Positions 38,562 to 46,529 of a DNA stretch of 64,000 bases are shown piece by piece (position 1 is the stretch's first letter; each line of letters opens with the position of its first letter). Both the position numbers and the translations under genes were made by a program. The notes below the pieces were generated by a model. That model was not told where the DNA came from. It saw only the letters and a program-made list of their open reading frames with translations, and did no database searches. This DNA is from Bradyrhizobium sp. RD5-C2 (GTDB taxonomy: Bacteria > Pseudomonadota > Alphaproteobacteria > Rhizobiales > Xanthobacteraceae), in the NCBI RefSeq assembly GCF_019972155.1, contig NZ_BOVL01000019.1, forward strand, positions 475,877-539,876, written 5' to 3'.

Positions 38562-38828
38562 ATGCCCAACACGCGCCTGCATCTGATCCTCTGTTCCGAC
38601 GATGTCGGGCGCGAGACCACGCCTCAGAGGCGTAACCGCAGCTTCCAGCCCTTCGTTATCGATGGCGGCAGGCAAGCCGCGAGCGTGCCGGCCGGCAACC
38701 CCTGGATCGATCTGCTCGACGTCTTCGATTTGGGCGCTGTGCTCTGTCAGGCGAGCTACCTGGCCTTGCTGGGGGCGAGCCTCGCGACGCTGCAGTCGCA
38801 ATTGAACGTGCCGGATCCAGGATCGTAG
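38562..38828 (+). CDS. hypothetical small protein
   Basis: The protein has 88 residues. GGGAG lies 7 bases before the ATG, and nearly every codon ends in G or C like its neighbours, which supports coding. The N-terminal half is polar, with a hydrophobic stretch at about 58-76 (C-Q-A-S-Y-L-A-L-L-G-A-S-L-A-T-L). No family is recognised. It could be chance coding on repeat-flanked DNA. Confidence 0.45.
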   Translation: MPNTRLHLILCSDDVGRETTPQRRNRSFQPFVIDGGRQAASVPAGNPWIDLLDVFDLGAVLCQASYLALLGASLATLQSQLNVPDPGS

Positions 38829-39134
38829 CCCGCTCTGGATCCAAGTCCGGCAGGCTGCCGGGACCGACGCGCTGGCTGCTCACGCCTGGGTCGCGCAAAA
38901 CGGGTCCGACAACAGCCTCCGTGAGAGCCCGGAATCCACTCCCCGTCTAGCCCCGGCCCTGATGGATTCCGGGCTCAGTTTCTCGGTTGTCATTCCCCGA
39001 TGCGCAATTGCGCATCTGAGGGCTCGCGAAGCGAGAGCCCGGAATCCATTTCATCGCAGAACGTGAGGTCTGATGGATTCCGGGTTCAGCCCTGCGGGCT
39101 GCCCCGGAATGACGGATAGAGGGGGAGTCGGCCG
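38829..39134. repeat. 306-base gap rich in GGATTCCGGG-type palindromic repeats
   Basis: From about 38915 to 39113 the motifs AGCCCGGAATCCA and TGGATTCCGGG(C/T)TCA alternate in both orientations. They enclose GATGCGCAATTGCGCATC, GGGCTCGCGAAGCGAGAGCCC, and finally CCCCGGAATGACGG. These are stacked copies of one interspersed repeat. No gene is seen. Confidence 0.75.
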
Positions 39135-41927
39135 TTACGCCGCCGGCTTCGCCGCCTGGTCCTCGCTCGACAACAGATGCAGCAGCGCGCTCTTGATCGC
39201 GGCCTGCCGGGTCGGCGCGGTGATCTGGGCGCCGAGCAGGTCGGTGACATAGAACACGTCGCGGGCGCGCTCGCCGAAGGTCGCGACATGCGCCGAGGCG
39301 ATGTTGAGATTGAGTTTCGAGATCGCGGTGGTCAGCTGGTAGAGCAGGCCGGGGCGGTCGAGACCGGAGACCTCGATCACGGTGTAGCGGTCGGACCATT
39401 GGTTGTTGATGGTCACTTCGGGCTCGACGATGAACGGCCGTGCCTTGCTGCGCACCGCGCGCTTGGCCACCGCCTCGGGTAGCCTGAGCTTGCCTTCCAG
39501 CACCTGCTCGATCATCTCGCCGATCCGCGTCGCGCGGCGGCCTTCATCATCGTCGCGGTCGTACTCGCGCGAGATCGAGATGGTGTCGAGCGCGCGGCCG
39601 TCGGTCGTGGTGTAGATCTGCGCGTCGACGATGTTGGCGCCGGCCGAGGCGCAGGCGCCCGCGATGATCGACAGCAGCCAGGGATGGTCGGTCGCGAGAA
39701 TCGTGAGCTCGGTGACGGCGCGGACCTCGTCGAAGCCGACATTGATCGCGAGCTTGTGGCCGGCCTGCTCGCTGGCGCGGATGAAGCGGGCCTGGCGGAT
39801 CTTGCGTTGCAGCTCGACCTTGAGCCAGTAGGCCGGATAGTGCCGGCCGATATAGGCGTTGAGCTCGACCTCCGGCCATTCGGTGAAGGCGCGGCGGAAT
39901 TCGGCCTGCGCCACCGCGATGCGCTGGGCGCGGTTGACCTCCGAGAAGCCGCCGGTCAGCACCGGCTCGGTCTCGTAATACAGTGTGCGCAGGAGCTGCG
40001 CCTTCCAGCCGTTCCACACGCCCGGGCCGACGCCGCGGATGTCGGCGGTGGTCAGGATCGTGAGCAGCTTCATCTGCTCGACGGACTGCACCACGGCGGC
40101 GAAATTCTCGATGGTCTTGCGGTCCGACAGATCGCGCGATTGCGCCACTGTCGACATCGTCAGATGTTCCTCGATCAGCCACGCCACCAGTTCGGTATCG
40201 GCGGCCGAGAAGCCGAGCCGCGGGCACAGCCGCCGCGCCACCTTGGCGCCGGCGATCGAATGATCTTCCGGTCGGCCCTTGGCGATGTCGTGCAGCAGGG
40301 TTGCGATATAGATCACCGGGCGATGTTCGGGACGGATCTTGCGGAACAGGTCGCTGGCGACCGTGAACTCCTCATTGCCGCCGCGCTCGATGTCCTGCAG
40401 GTAGCCGATGCAGCGGAGGAGATGCTCGTCCACCGTATAATGGTGGTACATGTTGAACTGCATCATCGAGACGATCTTGCCGAAGGCGCGGATGAAATGG
40501 CCGAGCACGCCGGTCTCGTTCATCCGCCGCAGCACGGTCTCGGCATCGTTCGAGGTCAGGATCTCCATGAACAGGCGGTTGGCTTCCTCGTTGTCGCGGA
40601 GCTGGGTGTTGATCAGCTTCAGCGAGCGGGTCACCGTGCGCATCGCATCGGGATGGAAGGCGAGGTTGTTCTGCTGCGCGAGGCGGAAGATCCGGATCAG
40701 ATTGACCGGATCGTGCTTGAACACATCAGGGGCGGCGAGGTTGATGCGGTTGTTGTCGACGATGAAGTCGTCGCTGCCGGCCACCCGCCGCCGCTTGGCG
40801 CCGGGCCGCAGCCGCGCCACCATCCGGCTCAGCACCGGCGCCGGCTTGTTGTGCTCCTCCTCGAGCTTGGCGCACAGGATCGCGGTGAGATCGCCGACGT
40901 CCTTGGCGATCAGGAAGTAGTGCTTCATGAAGCGCTCGACGTCCTGCATGCCGGGATGCGAGGTGTAGCCGAGGCGGACCGCGATCTCGCGCTGCATGTC
41001 GAACGACAGCCGCTCCTCGGCGCGCCCTGCAAAGAAGTGCAGATTGCATCGGACCGACCACAGGAAGTCGGCGCAGCGGCGGAAGGTGCGGTACTCCTGC
41101 GCGTCGAACACGCCGCGCTCCAGCAGCTCGTCGGTCTCGCGCACGCGGTAGACGTATTTCGCGATCCAGAACAGCGTATGCAGGTCGCGCAGGCCGCCCT
41201 TGCCGTCCTTGACGTTGGGCTCGACCAGATAGCGCGACTGGCCGGCGCGGCGATGCCGCTCCTCGCGCTCGGCAAGCTTGGCGGTGACGAATTCCGCTGC
41301 GGTGCCCTGCACCACTTCCTTGTCGAAGCGTTCGACCAGCTCGTCGTAGAGCGGCTGGTCGCCGGTTAGGAACCTGGTTTCCAGGATCGCCGTGCGGATC
41401 GTCATGTCGCCGCGCGCCTGGCGGATCGATTCATCGACCGAGCGCGTGGCGTGGCCGACCTTCAGCCCCATGTCCCAGAGGCAATAGAGGATGGCTTCGG
41501 CGACCTGCTCGCCCCAGGCGGTCTGCTTGTAGGGCAGGATGAACAACAGATCGATGTCTGATTCCGGCGCCATCAGCCCGCGGCCATAGCCGCCGGTCGC
41601 GACCACGGCCATGCGCTCGGCGCCGGAGGGGATCGGCGAGTGATAGAGATGCCGGGTCGCCGCCGCGTAGAGGATGCGGATGATCTCGTCCTGCACGAAG
41701 CACAGCCGTTCCGCGCAGCGGCGGCCGTGGCGGTCCTTCAGCAGCAGCGTCTGCGCCGTGGCGCGCGCGGCGATCAGCTCGGCCTTGAGCAGTTGCGCCA
41801 TCGCGGCGCGGAACTGGTCCTCGCGGCCGGCATGCTGTTCGGCGAGTGCATTGACCGCCGCGGTGATCCGCTCGGTCTCGAAACGATCATCCGCGTCAGG
41901 GCGGACTTCGGCTACGACGCTGTCCAT
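39135..41927 (-). CDS. glnD: [protein-PII] uridylyltransferase / uridylyl-removing enzyme
   Basis: The protein has 930 residues, the usual length. The nucleotidyltransferase site G-G-Y-G-R-G is at 112-117 with S-D-I-D-L-L at 123-128. An HD phosphohydrolase domain has L-L-H-D-I-A-K-G, and two ACT domains occupy roughly the last 200 residues (ending in D-R-P-G-L-L-Y-Q-L and A-R-D-V-F-Y-V-T-D-L-L-G). It adds or removes UMP on PII proteins according to glutamine level. It is a single gene read away from the sulfonate transporter. Confidence 0.95.
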   Translation of the reverse strand: MDSVVAEVRPDADDRFETERITAAVNALAEQHAGREDQFRAAMAQLLKAELIAARATAQTLLLKDRHGRRCAERLCFVQDEIIRILYAAATRHLYHSPIPSGAERMAVVATGGYGRGLMAPESDIDLLFILPYKQTAWGEQVAEAILYCLWDMGLKVGHATRSVDESIRQARGDMTIRTAILETRFLTGDQPLYDELVERFDKEVVQGTAAEFVTAKLAEREERHRRAGQSRYLVEPNVKDGKGGLRDLHTLFWIAKYVYRVRETDELLERGVFDAQEYRTFRRCADFLWSVRCNLHFFAGRAEERLSFDMQREIAVRLGYTSHPGMQDVERFMKHYFLIAKDVGDLTAILCAKLEEEHNKPAPVLSRMVARLRPGAKRRRVAGSDDFIVDNNRINLAAPDVFKHDPVNLIRIFRLAQQNNLAFHPDAMRTVTRSLKLINTQLRDNEEANRLFMEILTSNDAETVLRRMNETGVLGHFIRAFGKIVSMMQFNMYHHYTVDEHLLRCIGYLQDIERGGNEEFTVASDLFRKIRPEHRPVIYIATLLHDIAKGRPEDHSIAGAKVARRLCPRLGFSAADTELVAWLIEEHLTMSTVAQSRDLSDRKTIENFAAVVQSVEQMKLLTILTTADIRGVGPGVWNGWKAQLLRTLYYETEPVLTGGFSEVNRAQRIAVAQAEFRRAFTEWPEVELNAYIGRHYPAYWLKVELQRKIRQARFIRASEQAGHKLAINVGFDEVRAVTELTILATDHPWLLSIIAGACASAGANIVDAQIYTTTDGRALDTISISREYDRDDDEGRRATRIGEMIEQVLEGKLRLPEAVAKRAVRSKARPFIVEPEVTINNQWSDRYTVIEVSGLDRPGLLYQLTTAISKLNLNIASAHVATFGERARDVFYVTDLLGAQITAPTRQAAIKSALLHLLSSEDQAAKPAA

Positions 41928-42125
41928 ACGTTCTTCCGATATCGGACGGAGCTGTTGCTGTCACTGACCAAAGTATTACGACAGCAGCTCCATGCTCTCC
42001 TGACGACACCGTGAGCAAGATCGTTCTCGCGCCGTCGCCTAAAGGGTAGAGATTTTCTCGTTGACCGCAAGGCTAACTCATTGAATTAAAAGACTGTTTA
42101 TTAATCAACCCGAGGGGGTCGACCA

Positions 42126-43100
42126 ATGCAGAATTTTTCCCGGCGCGCTTTCGCGACGCTGTTCGCGATCTCCGCGTTGCTGCCCGGCACAGCGCTTGCC
42201 GCCGACGCGCTGAAGGAGATCCGGATCGACTGGGCGACCTACAATCCGGTGTCGATGGTCCTGAAGCAGAAGGGGCTGCTGGAGAAGGAGTTCGCCAAGG
42301 ACGGCATCAGCATCGTCTGGGTGCAGTCGGCCGGCTCCAACAAGGCGCTCGAATTCCTCAACGCCGGCTCGATCGATCTCGGCTCGACCGCAGGCTCGGC
42401 CGCTTTGGTCGCCCGGATCAACGGCAACCCGATCAAGTCGATCTATGTCTATTCGCGTCCCGAATGGACCGCGCTGGTCACCACCAAGGACTCCAAGATC
42501 GCGTCGGTCGCCGACCTCAAGGGCAAGCGCGTCGCGGTGACGCGGGGCACCGACCCGCACATCTTCCTGGTCCGCGCGTTGCTCGGCGCCGGTCTGACCG
42601 AAAAAGACATCACGCCAGTGCTGTTGCAGCACGCCGACGGCAAGACCGCACTGATCCGCGGCGATGTCGACGCCTGGGCCGGCCTCGACCCGATGATGGC
42701 GCAGGCGGAAGTCGAGGACGGCGCCAAGCTGTTCTACCGCAAGGCCGACGCCAACACCTGGGGCATCCTCAATGTGCGCGAGGAGTTCCTGAAAGCGCAT
42801 CCGGACATCGTCCGCCGCGTCCTCGCGACCTATGAGGAGGCGCGGAGATATTCGCTGGCGAACTATGACGAGCTGAAGAAGACCTTCATCGCGGTCACCA
42901 AGCTGCCCGATGCGGTGGGGGACAAGCAGCTGAAGGAGCGCACCGAGTTGACCCACAGCCGGATCGGCGCTCCCCAGCGCGAGTCGATTTTGGCCGCGGG
43001 CCTCGCCTTGCAGCAGGCCGGCGTGATCGACGCCAAGACCGACGTGAAGGCGGCGCTCGACAGCCTGATCGACGATCAGGTCCCGCTGCCGACCAACTAA
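42126..43100 (+). CDS. ssuA: sulfonate/nitrate/taurine-type substrate-binding protein
   Basis: The protein has 324 residues. The signal peptide holds S-R-R-A-F-A, a likely Tat twin-arginine motif. The mature fold is SsuA-like: I-D-W-A-T-Y-N-P-V-S-M-V-L-K, A-G-S-I-D-L-G-S-T-A-G-S-A-A, L-K-G-K-R-V-A-V-T-R-G-T. It binds an alkanesulfonate or similar ligand in the periplasm for the SsuC/SsuB pair that follows after a 213-base repeat gap. GAGGGGG precedes the start. No SsuD monooxygenase is nearby. Confidence 0.85.
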   Translation: MQNFSRRAFATLFAISALLPGTALAADALKEIRIDWATYNPVSMVLKQKGLLEKEFAKDGISIVWVQSAGSNKALEFLNAGSIDLGSTAGSAALVARINGNPIKSIYVYSRPEWTALVTTKDSKIASVADLKGKRVAVTRGTDPHIFLVRALLGAGLTEKDITPVLLQHADGKTALIRGDVDAWAGLDPMMAQAEVEDGAKLFYRKADANTWGILNVREEFLKAHPDIVRRVLATYEEARRYSLANYDELKKTFIAVTKLPDAVGDKQLKERTELTHSRIGAPQRESILAAGLALQQAGVIDAKTDVKAALDSLIDDQVPLPTN

Positions 43101-43122
43101 CCGCCGTCGCCAAACTAACTCC

Positions 43123-43254
43123 GTCGTCCCGGACAAGCGAAGCGCGATCCGGGACCCATAACCACAGGGCTTTGTTGTTGAACAAGGCCGTGGCTCCAGC
43201 TTTCTCTCTCGCCACGGCCTGTGGTTATGGGTCCCGGCCTTCGCCGGGACGACG
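43123..43254. repeat. palindromic repeat (GTCGTCCCGG family), inside the ssu cluster
   Basis: The left end CGTCGTCCCGGACAAGCGAA and the right end CGCCGGGACGACG are inverted, with GGGACCCATAACCACAGG and its inverse GTGGTTATGGGTCCC inside. Related units lie at 10421 and 45509. It sits between ssuA and ssuC. Confidence 0.75.
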
Positions 43255-43313
43255 TGGATAGAGCGGAGTCCGTTCCCCCACCTTGCAATCCCGCCGGAAG
43301 AATAGTTCTTGCT

Positions 43314-44156
43314 ATGGCTATGACTGTTGACCTGCCCGCGCTGGAACAGACGGCCGCGCCGCGTGCGGCGGCGGCGGGGTGGTCGCGTTATGCGCGCCCG
43401 GTGCTGGGGCTGGTGCTGCCGGTCGCGCTCGCGCTGGGCTGGGAACTCATCGTTGCTCTCGGCTACTCCAACGGCCGCCTGGTGCCGCCGCCGTCGAAGG
43501 TGTTCGAGACCATCGTGGCGCTCGCCAGAAGCGGCGAGCTGTGGCGCCATATCCTGGCGACGCTCTGGCGCGTCGGCGCAGGCTTTGCGCTCGGCGTCGT
43601 CGCCGGCACCGTCATGGGCGCGGTCTCCGGCTACTGGGGCCTGGCCCGGCGGCTGCTCGATCCGACCGTGCAAGCCTTGCGCGCGATCCCCTCGATTGCC
43701 TGGGTGCCGCTGTTCATCCTGTGGCTCGGCATCTTCGAGACCTCGAAGGTCGCGCTGATCGCGGTCGGCGTGTTCTTTCCGATCTATCTCGGCGTGATGG
43801 GCGCGATCCTGTCGGTCGATCGCAAGGTGGTCGAGGTCGGCCGCGTGTTCCGGCTGTCCGGCTTTGCGATGATCCGCCGCATCCTGCTGCCCGCGGTGCT
43901 GCCGGCCTATGTGGTGTCGCTCCGGGTCGGCCTCGGTCTCGGCTGGATGTTCGTGGTCGCCGCCGAATTCATGGGCGCCTCCGAAGGGCTCGGCTATCTC
44001 CTGATCGATGGCCAGCAGCTCGGCAAGCCGGCGCAGATCCTCGCCGCGATCGTGATCTTCGCGATCCTCGGCAAGCTGACCGACTGGCTGATCGAGGTCG
44101 CAACCGCGCCGCTGCTGCGCTGGCAGGATGCGTTCGGCGCGCGGGGAGGGCAGTGA
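43314..44156 (+). CDS. ssuC: sulfonate-type ABC transporter permease
   Basis: The protein has 280 residues from ATG 43314; the upstream frame runs into the repeat, so it is excluded. Six membrane segments are seen, with the EAA-type loop V-G-R-V-F-R-L-S-G-F-A-M-I-R-R-I-L-L-P-A and P-S-I-A-W-V-P-L-F-I-L-W-L-G-I, as in SsuC/TauC. The stop overlaps the ssuB start by one base (TGATG). Confidence 0.88.
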   Translation: MAMTVDLPALEQTAAPRAAAAGWSRYARPVLGLVLPVALALGWELIVALGYSNGRLVPPPSKVFETIVALARSGELWRHILATLWRVGAGFALGVVAGTVMGAVSGYWGLARRLLDPTVQALRAIPSIAWVPLFILWLGIFETSKVALIAVGVFFPIYLGVMGAILSVDRKVVEVGRVFRLSGFAMIRRILLPAVLPAYVVSLRVGLGLGWMFVVAAEFMGASEGLGYLLIDGQQLGKPAQILAAIVIFAILGKLTDWLIEVATAPLLRWQDAFGARGGQ

Positions 44157-44941
44157 TGCTGGCGCTGAAGGATGTCGGCAAGACTTATCCGAACGGCGTT
44201 CACGCGCTGGAGCGCTTCTCGGCCGAGATTTCGCCCGGCGAGATCGTCGCGATCATCGGCGGCTCCGGTTGCGGCAAGTCGACATTGCTGCGCGCCATCG
44301 CCGGCCTCGATCGCGCCAGCACCGGCAGCGTGACGCTCGACAATGCCGTGATCACGTCGCCGCACGCCGAGATCGGCATCATCTTCCAGGAGCCGCGGCT
44401 GCTGCCTTGGCTCAGCGTCGCCGACAATATCGGCTTCGGTCTCGCCGACCTTCCGGCTGATGTGAGGCGCGAGCGGGTCGCGGCGGCGCTGGCCCGCGTC
44501 GGCCTTGCCGACAAGGCCGTGGCGTGGCCGCGCGAATTGTCCGGCGGGCAGGCGCAGCGGGTCGCGATCGCCCGCGCGCTGGTGCCGCAGCCCGAAGTGC
44601 TGCTGCTCGACGAGCCGTTCTCGGCACTCGATGCCTTCACGCGGCGCGACCTCCAGGATCACCTGCTCGATCTCTGGGCCGACACGCGCCCGACCCTGAT
44701 CCTGGTCACCCATGACGTCGACGAGGCCGTCGTGCTGGCCGACCGCGTGCTGGTGATGCGGCCGCGGCCCGGCCGGCTGTTCGAGCGGATCACCATCAAT
44801 CTGGCGCGGCCGCGCGATCGCAAATCGGAGCTGTTCGACACCTTCAAGCGCCGCGTGCTGACCGCGCTCGACCGCTCGCTGGACCGTTCGGTGCGCGACG
44901 TCACGGACAAATCCAGCGCCGGCGAGGCAATGTGGTGGTGA
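44156..44941 (+). CDS. ssuB: sulfonate-type ABC transporter ATP-binding protein
   Basis: The protein has 261 residues. Walker A G-G-S-G-C-G-K-S-T is at 35-43, the Q-loop is F-Q-E-P-R-L-L-P-W, the signature is L-S-G-G-Q-A-Q-R, Walker B is L-L-L-D-E-P-F-S-A-L-D, and the switch is V-T-H-D-V-D-E-A. It energises SsuC. Specificity among sulfonates, nitrate and taurine cannot be told from sequence. Confidence 0.9.
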   Translation: MLALKDVGKTYPNGVHALERFSAEISPGEIVAIIGGSGCGKSTLLRAIAGLDRASTGSVTLDNAVITSPHAEIGIIFQEPRLLPWLSVADNIGFGLADLPADVRRERVAAALARVGLADKAVAWPRELSGGQAQRVAIARALVPQPEVLLLDEPFSALDAFTRRDLQDHLLDLWADTRPTLILVTHDVDEAVVLADRVLVMRPRPGRLFERITINLARPRDRKSELFDTFKRRVLTALDRSLDRSVRDVTDKSSAGEAMWW

Positions 44942-44997
44942 CATCGGCGCTATAAGGCCTTACATCGGCATAAAGAAGAACAGCCGGGAGCAGAACC

Positions 44998-45507
44998 ATG
45001 GACTCCGCCGAACTCCGCGCAATGCAGGCTCCGATCAAGGAGCGTTACAAGACCGATCCCCAGGCCGCCGTGATCACGTTGAAGGCCAAGGGCACGATCG
45101 ACAACGAAAGCCTGTCCTGCAAGGTCGAAACCGGCCGCGCGCTCGCGGTCGCCGGCCTGCACCCGGCGACCGGCGGCTCCGGGCTCGAGCTCTGCTCCGG
45201 TGACATGCTGCTTGAGGCATTGGTCGCCTGCGCCGGCGTCACGCTGAAATCGGTCGCGACTGCCGTCGAGGTGCCGCTGAAGGTCGGCAACGTGTTCGCC
45301 GAGGGCGATCTCGATTTCCGCGGCACGCTCGGCGTCGACAAGGAGGCCCCGGTCGGCTTCCGCGAGATCCGTCTGCGCTTCGACGTCGGCACCGACGCGC
45401 CGCAGGACAAGCTCGACCTGCTGCTGAAACTCACCGAGCGCTATTGCGTGGTCTATCAGACCATCAAGAATGGCCCGAAGGTGTCGGTCACGATGCAGCG
45501 GGTGTAG
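44998..45507 (+). CDS. OsmC family protein
   Basis: The protein has 169 residues. The OsmC/Ohr fold has two redox Cys positions in C-S-G-D-M-L-L-E-A-L-V-A-C-A-G-V-T-L and a late E-R-Y-C-V-V-Y-Q-T-I. The family reduces organic hydroperoxides, though many members have unproven substrates. GGGAG lies upstream of the ATG at 44998. It follows the ssu genes by 56 bases and may share the transcript. Confidence 0.82.
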   Translation: MDSAELRAMQAPIKERYKTDPQAAVITLKAKGTIDNESLSCKVETGRALAVAGLHPATGGSGLELCSGDMLLEALVACAGVTLKSVATAVEVPLKVGNVFAEGDLDFRGTLGVDKEAPVGFREIRLRFDVGTDAPQDKLDLLLKLTERYCVVYQTIKNGPKVSVTMQRV

Positions 45508-45508
45508 C

Positions 45509-45632
45509 GCGTCGCCCCGGCGAAAGCCGGGGCCCATACGCCGTGCCTTCTCGGTTCAAGCCGCGCTGCCCGACGGCTTTCGCTCCTCACGCCCATTCGT
45601 GGTTATGGGTCCCGGCCTGCGCCGGGACGACG
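45509..45632. repeat. palindromic repeat (CGTCGCCCCGGCG variant)
   Basis: This occupies the gap between osmC and the next gene. GCGTCGCCCCGGCGAAAGCC at the left and GGCCTGCGCCGGGACGACG at the right are inverted; GTGGTTATGGGTCCC is shared with the unit at 43123. Confidence 0.7.
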
Positions 45633-45636
45633 CTCG

Positions 45637-46446
45637 ATGTCCCCCGAACTCCACTTCGTCCTGCTCCTCGTGCTGCGCATGGCGGTTGCGGCCGCCTTCG
45701 TGGTCAGCGCGTCCATCATCACGGAACGTTCGGGGCCGGTGATCGGCGCACTGATCGCCACCCTGCCGATCTCGGCCGGGCCGTCCTACACCTTCCTTGC
45801 GCTCGACCATGACGCCGCCTTTATCGCTGAGGGCGCGCTGTCGAGCCTGCCGGTCAATGCGGCCACGATCTTCATGGGCCTCACCTATGCGGTGCTGGCG
45901 CAGCGCCGCGGCATGTGGATCAGCGCGGGCTCGGCGATCGCGTTGTGGCTCGTACTGGGCACCATCATCCGCCAGTTCGCGTGGACGCTTGCCGGCGGCT
46001 TGATCCTCAACGCCATTGCGTTTGCGATCTGCATTCCGCTGCTCAAGCCCTATCGACACGTAGCGAAAATGCCGCTGATCGCGCGGCGCTGGTACGACAT
46101 TCCGCTCCGCGCCGCGTTGGTCGCGAGCCTGGTCGGCACGGTCGTCACTGCGTCGACCTGGGTCGGCCCGCGCGTCACCGGCGTGATCGCGCTGTTTCCG
46201 ATCGTGTTCTCCTCGATGATGCTGATCTTGCATCCGCGGATCGGCGGCCCCGCCACCGCCGCCGTGCTCGCTAACAGCGCCTGGGGCCTGCTCGGCTTCG
46301 GACTTGGCATCGCCGTGCTGCATATCGCGGTCGCGCAATTCGGCTCGCCGATCGGCCTCTGCTGCGCACTCGCCACCTGCATCGTGTGGAATCTGGTGCT
46401 GTGGCAGCTCGGGCGAAGGAAGAGCGTGAAGACGTCGAAAGCGTAG
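45637..46446 (+). CDS. polytopic membrane protein of unknown function
   Basis: The protein has 269 residues and about eight hydrophobic segments in a ten-segment-like pattern, ending in a basic tail. E-R-S-G-P-V-I-G-A-L-I-A-T-L-P and V-T-G-V-I-A-L-F-P-I-V-F-S-S-M-M are repeated-like G-x-x-x-P motifs that suggest two related halves, as in small transporters. No family is recognised. The start lies directly after a repeat, with no clear ribosome site. Confidence 0.65.
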   Translation: MSPELHFVLLLVLRMAVAAAFVVSASIITERSGPVIGALIATLPISAGPSYTFLALDHDAAFIAEGALSSLPVNAATIFMGLTYAVLAQRRGMWISAGSAIALWLVLGTIIRQFAWTLAGGLILNAIAFAICIPLLKPYRHVAKMPLIARRWYDIPLRAALVASLVGTVVTASTWVGPRVTGVIALFPIVFSSMMLILHPRIGGPATAAVLANSAWGLLGFGLGIAVLHIAVAQFGSPIGLCCALATCIVWNLVLWQLGRRKSVKTSKA

Positions 46447-46522
46447 GGTGGGTTAGCCGAAGGCGTAACCCACCATGTCTTGCGCAAGAATCGGTGGGTT
46501 ACGCTTCGCTAACCCACCCTAC
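46443..46522. repeat. palindromic repeat (GTAGGGTGGGTTAG family)
   Basis: This unit is 80 bases with near-perfect inverted ends, GTAGGGTGGGTTAGC and GCTAACCCACCCTAC, with a second inner pair CGTAACCCACC / GGTGGGTTACG. It starts inside the stop region of the previous gene. The same element type is known from many bacterial genomes. Confidence 0.8.
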
Positions 46523-46529
46523 GGCACCG